DNA from: Mortierella sp. BCC40632
Lineage: Eukaryota; Mortierellomycota; Mortierellomycetes; Mortierellales; Mortierellaceae
NCBI GenBank assembly: GCA_011634665.1
Contig: WAEK01000002.1
Coordinates: 353,501-417,500, forward strand
DNA length: 64,000 bases
Direction: 5' to 3'
The notes below the pieces were generated by a model that was not told where the DNA came from, ran no database searches, and worked only from the letters and a program-made list of their open reading frames with translations. Made by a program: the position numbers and the translations under genes. Below are positions 1 through 10,275 of the stretch, one piece after another (position 1 is the stretch's first letter; each line of letters starts with the position of its first letter).

Positions 1-175
1 GGCGTTATGGATAGAACGTTGAGAGGTGTGGGGAGCAGGGCGAATACTGTCATTGGGCTTGGTTGGGCCCAGGACGCATTCCTACGTCTCGTCTCGGAAG
101 TAATGTGATGCGAGCCAGGCACTGACCTGCGGCCTATCAGAGAAGTCCGTTTTGAGAGTATTTTAACGCCTGCAC

Positions 176-207
<32 letters not shown>

Positions 208-450
208 CTCTTGCTTCATCGTCCTCCTCCTCCTCCTCTTCTTCTTCTCTAGCCAAGCAACTTTTCTCCCATTCTCCCATTCTTTTTCTCCTACCCAACA
301 ATTTGCCTTTGTGTTCCATACCCAATTCTTTGACAAATCCCATCCTTTGCAAGCCAAGAACCGCCTCTCAACAAAGAGTCAATTGACTAGTTTCTCTCCT
401 CTCTCTTTCTCCTGCCTCACCCTCCTCTTCCAAGCTTGCTCTTCTCAGCC
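1..450. other. Upstream region of URC4
   Basis: No gene is visible. It holds a T run at about 180-207, a CTC-rich stretch at 220-250, and a pyrimidine-rich block at about 380-440 directly before the URC4 start codon. That last block resembles the CT-rich leaders seen upstream of other genes in this window. The reverse-strand open frames here are translations of the homopolymer and are not genes. Confidence 0.6.
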
Positions 451-1349
451 ATGTCGCCGCTGCCTAACGCCTCGGAGACAGTGACCTATCTCAAATCGCT
501 GCCAGCTGTCCGTGATCGTGCCGAACAAGTCTATGCCAAGGCTGAGGCGGGACAACTCAAGCACTTTGACGTGGACTTTACAAAACTGAAGGAGGTCGCC
601 CAGTATGTGGTCTCACTCATCAAGCGTGACTATGAACCCAAGGAGATTTCCAACATCCCACCACATACGCGTCTTCGACACTTTGATGTGGGAAATGTTG
701 ATCGTATCCAACAGTTGGTCGATAGCTGGAAGGGTCGAGTCGATACCCTTGAGACGGTCAGGAGACTGATTGATTTGACAGTCGTTTCTGTTCTCCTGGA
801 TGCCGGTGCGGGTGACCGGTGGACTTTTGAGGTCAAACCCGACAATATCCAAAAGGTTTCCAGAGCGTACTCGCGGTCTGAGGGACTTGCTCTGGCCTCA
901 CTCAACATGTTCAAGGAAGGACGGTTCTCGAGCGACATTCACCGTAGTCACCAGGTCGATGGTAAGTTTAGCGTATGTGTCTGTCTGTGTGTGCGTATGC
1001 GTGTGTGAATGTTTGTGTGTGTGGTGGTGAATGCGTGGGATCGGTGCTAGATAATGCAGTTTTGAGAGGCTCTCGCAGGATACATCTCCGCTACACTTAC
1101 CTGGGAGTAGTGTCGGCAACTCTTTGATGGCCAAGGGAATGATGTTGCATACGTGTGCACTGTTCAAGTGACGTGGGAAACTTTGTGGGCGCAAGGCCCC
1201 ATCCCATCGCTTTGGCGAGATGGTGTTCACAAAATGGCTCCTCGTGTCCCTTTCCACGCACCCCCTCCTCTCTCTTTTCTTCTCTTGTCCATCAATGGAG
1301 AGAGATAGAATGCAAAGCGTTGCCGCTATCTCTCTATCTCTCCCCTTTT

Positions 1350-1384
<35 letters not shown>

Positions 1385-3303
1385 TCCTTTCCGGGTCCCT
1401 GGACAAGGAGCGACAATGCAGTCTCCCAACTACACCATACGCGCATCTCTTTTTGACTGCTGTCATTTCACTCTTTTTTTTTTTTTTCTTATTCCTTTCC
1501 TTTGAACAAGATCGTACCATGTTATTTTCAGAGATCCCAGTCCTTTCGCCCATCCAGATTTACCTCCTCTTTCTCTCTCTGTTATTTATTTCTTTTCCAA
1601 GAACTTCTTTTTGCCCCCTTCTTTGTTGCACCTGAAGCACTCTATTCATTGAAACGCACGATCCGATTTGCAACAAAACACTCAAGGGACTTATTTGGGA
1701 TGCGCAATGGGAGCAAAAAGTGAAAAAAAGGGGGTTCTTATGTTGCGCCTTGGGCGTTCGGGGATCCATGTCCCATTAACCTTGCGCCCTGCCTTCTCTC
1801 CCTTTTCTCTCTCTCTCTCTCTCTCTCTCGGCTCTTGGCTCCCTTATTGGTCACGTTACCTCTCGGGGAAAAAAAAATGCGTCCTCTTCCTCAAATCAGC
1901 GGATGGCCTGTGCAACCTGCCACTTGAGAGCCTCAAGGCGGGATTCCAGGTCGACGATCAAAAGAACCCCTTGTTGGGTCTTGAAGGCCGCTGGGAATTA
2001 CTCCGACGACTCGGGCATGCACTCAAGCAACACCCAGAGTACTTCTCCTTGGGTGAGAATTCGGTAAGTCCTTTTTTTTTTTTTTTTCTTTTTTCCTTGC
2101 TCAAAAAAAAAAAAAAGTCTCCTAACAAGAATGAGAGGTATCGCTCTTGACCAACCCGAATAGCCGATCCGTCCTGGAAACATGGTTGGTACGTTCTCAT
2201 ACATAATATGCCCTTGGAATGCAAAGGACTTGGCAAAAAGAAAAAAGAAAATGGCTGCATTTGCCAGATAAACACTTGACTGACCCCCTTCTCCTCCTCT
2301 CCCTTTACTCCTTCTCTCCCCCTCGCATGCGATCTACCATCTAGACTATCTGGTTAAGGAAGGAGCCCGTCGGCCCGTGATTCCCATCGAGTCATTGTTC
2401 AAGGTAGTCATTTATGGCTTTGCAGAGATTTGGCCAACATCCCGTACTACATATCAAGGAGTCTCTCTAGGCGATGTCTGGCCCTGCGATGCCTTGCTAC
2501 GTCCCGATGCGCCTGCAGACTCGACGGATCATTATGTTCCCTTCCACAAGTTGTCGCAGTGGATGACCTATTCGATCATGGAGCCTCTAGAGACTCTGTT
2601 GAACGTCGAGTGGGAGAATGCTAGCCTGTTGACAGGTCTTCCCGAGTATCGCAATGGTAACGCCGCACTTTTTGCTTCGTATGGAGAGAGGAAGAGAGAG
2701 AGAGAGAGAGAGAGAGAGCAGAGCAAGGGATAGGGAGTGAAAGAAGGAGAGACAAGACACGGAGGCAGTGAAAAATGTAGGCTAACGTGTGGTTTTTACT
2801 ATTATTGCTATTTCTCTGGATCTAATGGACAATAGGTGGCCTTTTGATTGACCTTGGATTCTTGACATTGAAGGAGAGCGACGAGGCTCGAGGATTGACT
2901 AACTATAAGAACAACTCGACCAAGCCTGGTCAACCCGCTGTTGAGGTTGTCCCAACCTTTGAACCTAGTGATCCTGTCATCATTGAATGGCGTGCCATGA
3001 CTGTTGCTACCTTGGATCGTATCGCTCAAGAAGTCCGAACGCTGCTTGGACTTCCAAAGCTTACGCTTGCTCAGGTTCTTCAGGGTGGAACCTGGAATGT
3101 AAGCCTCTCTACCTCTCTTTTCATTTCTTTTTTAGTGACAGTGTTGTGTAACCTGGAAGAGTGTTTGGTGACCATGCTCATTCTCTTTCTTTCTTTTTTT
3201 TTTTTTTTTTGTTCTATAGGCTGGACGAGAGATCGCGTCCGTGTCGCGTCCCAATACCAAGGGTCCACCAATTGCCATCTTGAGCGACGGCACCTTGTTT
3301 TAA
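451..3303 (+). CDS. URC4: URC4-like DUF1688 protein (uracil catabolism)
   Basis: The 440-residue spliced product matches the DUF1688 (URC4) family along its whole length. URC4 is required in the URC pathway, which degrades uracil via urea in fungi such as Lachancea kluyveri; its exact reaction is not settled. Five exons: 451-961, 1900-2052, 2345-2656, 2836-3098 and 3220-3303. All joins are in phase and total 441 codons including the stop. Recognisable family segments are the N-terminal SLPAVRDRAE, the VSVLLDAGAG segment near residue 115, RSEGLALASL, PFHKLSQWMTYS, LTGLPEYRNG, the EWRAMTVATLDRIA segment and the C-terminal AILSDGTLF. The start at 451 gives the normal family N-terminus, MSPLPN. 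Intron 1 is long (938 nt) and holds T, CT and GT repeats. Intron 2 has two candidate donors; only GTGAGA at 2053 keeps the frame. Confidence 0.93.
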
Positions 3304-3568
3304 TTCAAATACTCTCTCTCTCCACATTCACACACAAACACAAACACACGTACTACAGAAAGAGAGGGGGAAGAAAGGGAGATTCCATTTTTATTTTTAT
3401 TTTTTTTTTTTTTTTTTTTTTTTTACAGTCGTCTATCTGAACAGGAGAAAAGCAAGGATCATCATGGGGGGGAGATTGTACCAAGATCATGTACATACGA
3501 TGACAAAGAAAGGACAAGGATTTTTTTTTAATTGTTTGAGAATAAAAAAAAAAAAGGAAAACAAATAA

Positions 3569-3606
<38 letters not shown>

Positions 3607-3690
3607 GCGGATATCAAAAGAAGAGGCACGAAAAGAAAAAAGAAAAAAAAATTGAAAATGAAAATAATATATTGAAAAAGTACAGAGACT
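3304..3690. other. Convergent 3' intergenic region, URC4 / uL14m
   Basis: This 387-base gap separates two converging genes. It contains long T runs at about 3399-3424 and 3573-3603, several A runs and AATAAA-like sites (for example near 3540 and 3565). It most likely holds the 3' UTRs and poly(A) sites of both genes. No coding potential was seen. Confidence 0.6.
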
Positions 3691-4984
3691 TTAGATGACC
3701 TTGGGAGCCAAGCTCAAAAGCTTCATCCACCTCTTTTGCCTAAGCTCTCCCGAAACAGTGCCCAAGACACGGGTACCAAGAGGTTCACCTTGCTTGTTAA
3801 GGAGGACACAGGCATTGTCATCAAACCGGATATAACGACCATCGGGACGGAGGGTCTCCTTTCTGGCACGGACAACAAGCGCATGACGAACATCACCCTT
3901 CTTGACCTTGGGAATACCCGAGGCTGTGGCAATGGCATTGGACTTGGCCTTATTCACAACCACGACAATCTCATCACCTACAAAGATGCACCAAGAACAG
4001 ATCAGAGGGAGAAGAACCAATGTAAAGTTGATGTTAGGAGACAATCTTTTGTGGTTTTTTGTTGGTATGGTTGTGGTTTGTTGTGTAGGTGCGTATTTTT
4101 CCATCTTTTTTTTTCTTTTTCTCTTTGCCTAACAAGGCCAAGTCCAGTTCGAGAACCGTTTCCAGATTTGAGAAGAATAGAAAAAGAAAGAAAGAAAGAG
4201 GTCATCGTGATCTTTTGCCCTGTGTGTCTTCGGTCCAGCGAGTCTCCTGTCCAATCTCTCATGCTTGTTATTGACGAGCCAGTGTCCTTTCCAGATGGTG
4301 ATGAAAAATGCAATGGGGGATGCTCGTTGCTGTGTCCAGGTCTGATGACTGATCCACCTCTGTCCAGATATCGCTTCTTTTTGCTGTCAGGAGCGAGGTC
4401 TCCTCTTTTCACCTTCTCTGTCAATCTCTCACTCTCCCCAACGATCCGATAAAAAAAAAAAAAAAAGAAGAAAAAAGATGGACTCGTCCACCTCCAAGAG
4501 ACCCTTTCTTATAGCTTTTGTTCACAATCCTGCATGGTCGTTCTTTGATGATATGACTCTGCTTCTGATCTGACACTGCTCTGCTGAGAAAAAAAGGTCA
4601 TCTCTCTTTCTTTTTCTCTCTCTCGCTCTGTGGTCTCGTTTTGGTTCAAAGTGGTTGATCCTGCTCTTCAGTCTTCCTGGTGATGATGTATTTTATCTTT
4701 TTCTTTTCTATGATCCAGCTGAGAAAAGGAAGACGGGTGGTTTTTTTTTTTTTCCTAGTCGGAATACGATCCCTGTTTGCTGGATTTTTTTTTTCTGTCC
4801 AATGGTCCGTATATCCTGAGGTAGTGATTGTCCACTCTACTCGGAAAGAAAAGGTCCGAAGAGAGTGAGAGCGAAAGATCCATTACCAATGCGAGCGTAT
4901 TTGCCGCCATGGAGAACTCGGATGCATTCAGCCCAGATGGCGCCCGAGTTGTCGACGACGTTGAGGATGGACTTGAGTTGAAAT
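3691..4984 (-). CDS. MRPL38: Mitochondrial large-subunit ribosomal protein uL14m
   Basis: This is the mitochondrial uL14 (bacterial L14) ribosomal protein, named MRPL38 in yeast. Two coding exons are clear on the minus strand: 4984 down to 4887 ([20 protein letters not shown] followed by the [13 protein letters not shown] segment) and 3977 down to 3691 ([47 protein letters not shown], ending SLAPKVI). They join in phase across a 909-nt intron with GTAATG donor and TTTGTAG acceptor. The visible part is about 128 residues, against 138 for the yeast protein. The first clear exon opens with the last base of a codon right after a poly(A)-AG acceptor, so a very short upstream exon supplying Met plus one or two bases should exist. 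I could not locate it. An in-frame ATG at 5163 would add about 60 residues encoded partly by A/T runs, which is unlikely. Confidence 0.85.
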
Positions 4985-6197
4985 CTTTTTTTTTTTTTTT
5001 TAAAAAAAAAAAAGTAATGGATTGGGATCCAAAGTGCCTGCAGGTGTTTGAAAGAGAGCAAAGATCCGGGGAGAGAGGCGCCCCCCGACTGATCAATTTT
5101 GTTTATTGAAGCCGTCCCCCTCCTTCCAAAATTTCGCCCTAGGGCTTGCTCCGCGATTGTCATCCGCAGTCTAAATTTTTTTTTTTTTTAAGTTGGAGCA
5201 TTATATATTGACCAACAAATAGAGGTGGGGAAAAAAAAGAAGGCATAGTATATATATATATTTACACACAAAGGATAGCGACAAAAAAAAAAAAAAAAAA
5301 AAACCAACAAGACTGAAGTAGAGGAGAGACAAGAAAAAAAAAGAGAGAGAGAAGGAGGGAGAGAGTGAGGGAATGAGGAAGAGACAGAGAGAGGCGCTGG
5401 ACAACACCAGGTCCAGGGGTGGGGTGGGGAAGGGGGGTGGAAGAGGGGTTAGGGAGAGTGAGAGACAAAAAAAAAGAAAAAAAAACGGGCGCAATGAGCA
5501 TGTACATGAAAGACAGCAGCAAATATTGTACAGGAAAGAAAAAAGAAAAAAGAAAAAGGAGATACATTGCTAGAGAAAAAAAAATAGACAGATAGAGAGA
5601 GAGAGAGAGAGAGGGGGGCTTTTGAAGGCTGCTTTTCTTGTAAGGTGGTCCAAAATCGCTTGCGAGGAGGAGGGGGGGGACCGAGAGGGGAGGGAGGGAA
5701 ATCAACAAAGCAGCAGGCATGAAAAAGAAAAGAAAAGAAGGCAAGGCAAAGAAAAGACACAATAATGTCAATGAGAATCCTGCATCGGTAGTTGACGATT
5801 CTTGGATATTGTCGCAGCGTGCCTCGTGTTGCAACAATAAATGATCTTTTTGCAAAGGACCGCAGGCAAAAATAATAAGAAGAACAGCCCAGAGTGTTGT
5901 GCAAATGGGCTGGAGAGGAGTAATAAAGAAAGAGAGACACCAAGTGTATGTGGCTCGCCCTGTCTCTCTCCTATTCTTGCCCTGAGAAGTAGATTGCCTC
6001 TCCCCCCAGAAATCCCTATCTCTTTTGTCCACCTTGAAACAAAAGGGAGTGGGAGGCAGCTTAGGGATGAGGGTGCGGGGCAAAAGTGTGGTCCATGAAC
6101 AGATGACGAAAGTGAGGCGGGATCCGGCTGAGAAATAAAGAGGCGAGTCAGACTCTCAATCTCTCCTTCTCATTGTTTTTTTCTTGTTTCTTTTTCT
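4985..6197. other. Intergenic low-complexity region
   Basis: It should contain the missing first exon and promoter of uL14m and the 3' UTR of the zinc-finger gene, both on the minus strand. It is dominated by T/A homopolymers (4986-5013, 5177-5190, 5281-5302) and GA-rich blocks (5335-5400, 5590-5615). No protein-like frame is present beyond translated repeats. Confidence 0.5.
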
Positions 6198-7880
6198 TTA
6201 CGCAGCTTGGCAGAGCATACTGAGGACAATCGCTGCTTCCTCAACCTTGCGCTTCTGGCGAAACTTGCGGGCCCAGAGTCGCTTGCTCTTTCGGGTCCGC
6301 TCTTTGCGGTCTTTGTCGTCCTTGACGCGTCCATCTGGGAGAGAGTCCCACTTGCATTTACGAGGGTGTATGGTCGGCGACATGTTGTGCACGTTCTTGA
6401 GATGTCGACGCAAATTACAGTTTTGGTTCTTGCTAGGCTTGAAAGGTCGCTGACAGACAGGGCACAGGAGCAACTGTGATGTGGAGGTCGTTGACATGGT
6501 CAAACCAGTGGCGGAGCACGGAATTGGGCCTGACAGAGTTCCTTCCTTGGAGTTCGATCCGATAGAGGACTCGGACATTGTCAATGAGAGCGTAGATTCG
6601 TTTGAAGCCAGAGAGCTCATCGAAGCCGAAGCTTCTGCAAGCATGCCGTACTTTGCTGCCCCATTGCCCCGAGACAGAGCCAAGGATGAGGACGAGGATG
6701 AGGACGAGCAAGGAGAGGCCTCGCGTGAATAGGTTGAAAGTCCCATGGAACTAGATCGCGACGACAGCTTTGAGTGTGCATATTCTGCCTCCATCTTGAG
6801 TGTCTCTGTATCATGCTCGTCCAATTCAACCTCGTCTCGATCGTCGTCATGCGAGCGACTACTATGGCGACGATAGCTGTCGTCTCCCTGTGAATAGGCC
6901 ATGGACGAGATCGATTCGGTACGCATCAGCGGCCTTGAAGAGGCAAACGAGATCAGCGCCGAAACGTCTTCTTCCTTGACGGCGAGTGCACCGGGCGTGG
7001 CCGGGGTGGGCAGCATGGCGGGCGAGGTTCGTACGTCGTAATGTCCGTACTGGGCCATTGGTGGCTCGAGGTGTGGCGAGGATGGGGAAGCAGGGACAGG
7101 ACGGTAGTACGGATGGTGTGGCTCCTGTTGCTGCTTGGCGAGTGTGGGGTGATAAGAGTGCAAATATTCGCTATGCTCGCGCGAGACCGACCACGAAAGC
7201 ATTTCGCGAGGCGATGAGGGAGAAGGCGAGGGTAGTGCACGGACAAAGGGAGATGCGAGTCGCGATGGCTGTTGTGGGGATGGAGCTAGACGGGAACCTC
7301 CAAAGCCGGTCTCGGTGTACTCTGGCGAGGGCGGCTGGTGTGTGTGAGGAAGAGGAAGATTCCGAGATGGGTGTGATGCGGGGCTGGCGAAGCTGTGCGT
7401 CGGCAAAGGCGAGAGGGTGTGTGCGAGTGAGTGTGAGGGCGAGTGTGAGAGCGAGTGCGGATGCGAGTATAAGGAAGAGTGTGGATGGGCGTGCACAGAA
7501 GGGGATGGTGTGGATGAAGAAAAAGACAATGGTAAAGATGTGGAAGAGAAAGAGAGCGAGGGCGAGGACGAAGATGAGGTTGGTGAAGAAGACGGAGGAT
7601 ACGACGGTGAAAGGGGGTGATGTGGGTGGTGCAGTGAATGCTTTAGCGGGAGGCTGGGCAAGGCCTCGTGCAGGGACGACGAAGATGTGGACGACAAAGG
7701 CCGGCGCATTGGCAGCATCATCGGTGCCGCGGCTGAGGTAGAGTACGACCGAGTCTGCAGCATTGCGGGAAAAGGCGCTGAGGGCTCAGGTGAGGCCGAG
7801 CGACAGGGGCGCTCCAGGATCGGTGAGGCCATGGTGGGCATGAATCCAGACTGGATCGAGGGCAGGCTTACCGGCGACAT
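6198..7880 (-). CDS. Ser/Pro-rich protein with one atypical C2H2-type zinc finger
   Basis: One uninterrupted frame encodes 560 residues. The first ~470 are Ser/Pro/His-rich low complexity, with short acidic (DDDRDEVELDEHD) and Ser-repeat stretches, typical of a disordered regulatory region. Near residues 473-498 there is a single finger: CPVC, 16 residues, then HLKNVH. After it come PTIHPRKCKWDSLPDG and a strongly basic tail (KDRKERTRKSKRLWARKFRQ) that could serve as nuclear localisation or DNA contact. This suggests a nuclear DNA-binding protein, but I do not recognise an ortholog. The start is uncertain: the 7880 ATG is followed by GTAAGC, a possible splice donor, and other in-frame ATGs lie just downstream. 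Upstream sense sequence is long and pyrimidine-rich. Confidence 0.75.
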   Translation of the reverse strand: MSPVSLPSIQSGFMPTMASPILERPCRSASPEPSAPFPAMLQTRSYSTSAAAPMMLPMRRPLSSTSSSSLHEALPSLPLKHSLHHPHHPLSPSYPPSSSPTSSSSSPSLSFSSTSLPLSFSSSTPSPSVHAHPHSSLYSHPHSLSHSPSHSLAHTLSPLPTHSFASPASHPSRNLPLPHTHQPPSPEYTETGFGGSRLAPSPQQPSRLASPFVRALPSPSPSSPREMLSWSVSREHSEYLHSYHPTLAKQQQEPHHPYYRPVPASPSSPHLEPPMAQYGHYDVRTSPAMLPTPATPGALAVKEEDVSALISFASSRPLMRTESISSMAYSQGDDSYRRHSSRSHDDDRDEVELDEHDTETLKMEAEYAHSKLSSRSSSMGLSTYSREASPCSSSSSSSSLALSRGNGAAKYGMLAEASASMSSLASNESTLSLTMSESSIGSNSKEGTLSGPIPCSATGLTMSTTSTSQLLLCPVCQRPFKPSKNQNCNLRRHLKNVHNMSPTIHPRKCKWDSLPDGRVKDDKDRKERTRKSKRLWARKFRQKRKVEEAAIVLSMLCQAA

Positions 7881-7964
7881 GGTGTGCTGTCGTGTCAGAG
7901 TCAGCGTGCCTAGTGCGTCAATGAATCAATGAGTGCGTTCTAAAAGAGGAGAGAAAGAGAAGGG

Positions 7965-7996
<32 letters not shown>

Positions 7997-8069
7997 AAGA
8001 GAAAGAGAGAGAGGAAAGAAGGAAAGAAAGAGGGTGAGGAGGGGTAAATGTGCAAAGCGTATTGTATGG

Positions 8070-8130
8070 ATGTGTATTTGTGTGTATGTGTGTGAATGTG
8101 TGTGTATGTGTGTGTGTATGTGTGTGCGTT
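8070..8130 (+). repeat. GT-rich dinucleotide tract
   Basis: An interrupted (TG)n tract of about 60 bases with GTATGTGTG variants, lying between two GA-rich blocks. It is a simple microsatellite. Confidence 0.8.
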
Positions 8131-9574
8131 CATGCGTGGGATAGCAAGGGGGGTAAACAGGGGCACAACGAGAACAGACAGGGGACACTGCAGCGAGCGG
8201 AGGTTGGCCAAGGTCGGAAGGGGGAGAAGAGAAAGAGAAAAGGACAGACAAGAGGGAGTCAACGGCAGGCATCTTCTACCCGCAAGCCGTAGGCAGCCTG
8301 GAAGGCTTTTAATAGCGACAAGCCGCGATCATGGGTGAAGGGGCCCACCGAATGTTCCTCTGCTCTGGTCTGCGACAGGAGGCCGCGAAGGGGACGACCG
8401 CTGGGACGATGTCGCGACGGGAGAGAGAGAGAGAGAGAGAGAGTCTGCCGTCGTTGGAAACCTGTCATGGCTCCCTTTTCACTCGGAAACTCGCGCACCC
8501 GTGCAGTATCTGGATCCGCATTACTGTAGCACAGGCTCAAGCACAATGCCACTGACCATACTTGGTGCTGGGAACGGCATCCTGGGCACGCGATATCGCA
8601 GGAAACTAATCCCGCAAAAAAATGATAATAATGCGTACAATCTCGCCATGCGAATGAGGCGACTAATGCAACTCAAGCACAGCGCAGGATCACTCGGACA
8701 ATGCAGACGTTGATCACAGCAACCCTCTCAGTCCTCCTCACCATATTCGTAGACCATAGGCCCATGGTCCGAGGAGATGACAGCCAAGAAAGAAAGACAG
8801 ACAGAGCAGAGATAACGCGAGAATAGAGTGGTCAAGGGGAGAGGAAAGACAACAAAACAGTCGCCAAGGTGGAAAAAAAAAAAAGAAAGAAAGAAAGAAA
8901 GAAAAGAAAAGGGGAGCTCTTGCAGGATAGAACTTGATCCCGTTGCAGCGAGCAGAGAGATGCTTCGATCCATGACGGGGCAGACCGTGTCCTGCAGCGG
9001 GCGGAACAAAAGGGACGTGCATGGTTGGACAACATGTGGAAAGGTGGGCGGATGGCGTCGGCGAGGCTGCATGCGCTGGAGTGATGAGACACAAGAACCC
9101 ATGGATCGGCTCTTTTTGGAGGATGATGGTCCAAACGCACTTTGCTCGACTCAGGCAGGTGCAGCACAGGTGAAGCCTTTGGTGGAAACGAAGAAAAAAG
9201 AGGACGCGACTAGGGGGGGGGGAGGGAAGTCGGGGCAAGGGCTTCTTACCAATGGGTCTGTGTTGGCGTGTTGTGTCCGTGGAATGGGGTTGGATCGGGG
9301 CGAGTGTGTAGTGGAAAGGTAAGTGGAAAGCGACGCAGGTGGATCGCAGGCCAGGGAAGAGAGGACCAAGAGGCCTGACCGTCAGTGAAATACACAAGAG
9401 AGAGGGTGGACCGCAAATAGGGCGTTAGGTGAGTGCGAGAGACAAGGGTAAAGATATAGAAAAATTGGAGAGAAACGCAGACAAGGCGGAGTAAGAGGCA
9501 GGCAACAAGGCAAGAGAAGGATTGGAGAAGAATCGTTCCAAGCCGGTATTTAAAGGGAACACACGCACAGAGAG

Positions 9575-9581
<7 letters not shown>

Positions 9582-9622
<41 letters not shown>
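9582..9622 (+). repeat. (GA)n microsatellite
   Basis: An uninterrupted (AG) tract of about 40 bases inside a longer purine-rich block, followed by GAGGGATGTGAGAGG-type imperfect repeats. Confidence 0.9.
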
Positions 9623-9625
<3 letters not shown>

Positions 9626-10013
9626 ATGTGAGAGGGATGTGAGAGGGAAGAGAGAGGGAAGAGAGAAAGAAAAAGGGGCAGTCAAAGAGGGACTGGAGGA
9701 ATAGACAAAGACAGAGCACGATTGGAAACAAGGGATGCACCGATAGAGACACGACGAGAGCCGAGTGGGAGGAGGAGGCAGAGGCAAAAAGAGAGAGAGA
9801 GAGGGGGTAGAGGCCCGCGAGGAGAGCAGTGATTGGGGAGGAAATGAATAGGGGCCGACCCATTGAGAGTTGAATTGACAGACCCTGTCAGACAAGAGAG
9901 AGGAGAGAGAGAGAGAGAGAGAGAGAGGGGTTGCAGCTGGAAAGAGAGAGAGAGACGGCAGGGAGAGAGAAGGAGGACGTGAATCGACTGGGTGTTGGAT
10001 AACAGACAGGGGA

Positions 10014-10275
10014 GGATGGTGAACTGCGAATGGGGATCGACTAGACGCAGCGATGGCGGTTGACTGCAGGCGATCAAAGAAGGCACGGAGTGGCCCCATG
10101 GCCCGACTCTGCCTGACGCTTGACCACGGCTATGGAACAGCAAGAAGACCAAGTATGGGAGAAGCAAGAGCATGGACGGGGCCGTGCAGGATGGTGAATC
10201 AACCGAATGGGGCTCGACTCCAGCCGCCTGAGCAGGCGATCAAAGAAGGCACGGAGGGCCCCATGTCTGTGACGC
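10014..10275. repeat. Imperfect direct duplication, unit ~90 bp
   Basis: Copy A is about 10014-10105 and copy B about 10190-10275. Both open with GGATGGTGAA, share GAATGGGG.TCGACT, then an identical 24-base core beginning CAGGCGATCAAAGAAGG (10067 and 10231), then GGCCCCATG and a GACGCTTG segment. Spacing between copies is about 165-175 bases. It is too diverged to be recent, and no known element was recognised. Confidence 0.7.

Noticed and set aside
2064..2344. GTAAGT at 2064 as the URC4 intron 2 donor
   Set aside because: It is out of phase with the well-conserved next exon (DYLVKEGARRPV), whereas GTGAGA at 2053 joins in frame.
5017..5163. N-terminal extension of uL14m from the ATG at 5163
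   Set aside because: It would be encoded partly by T and A homopolymers and has no match to the family, whose members begin only two or three residues before the conserved LKSIL segment.
6986..7741. 251-residue plus-strand open frame
   Set aside because: It lies exactly antisense to the Ser/Pro-rich zinc-finger gene, and its Arg/Ala/Val-rich composition is what the complement of Ser/Pro/His codons produces.
9246..10173. Several 160-220-residue minus-strand frames rich in Ser and Leu
   Set aside because: They are translations of CT microsatellites. All three frames give similar Ser-Leu strings.
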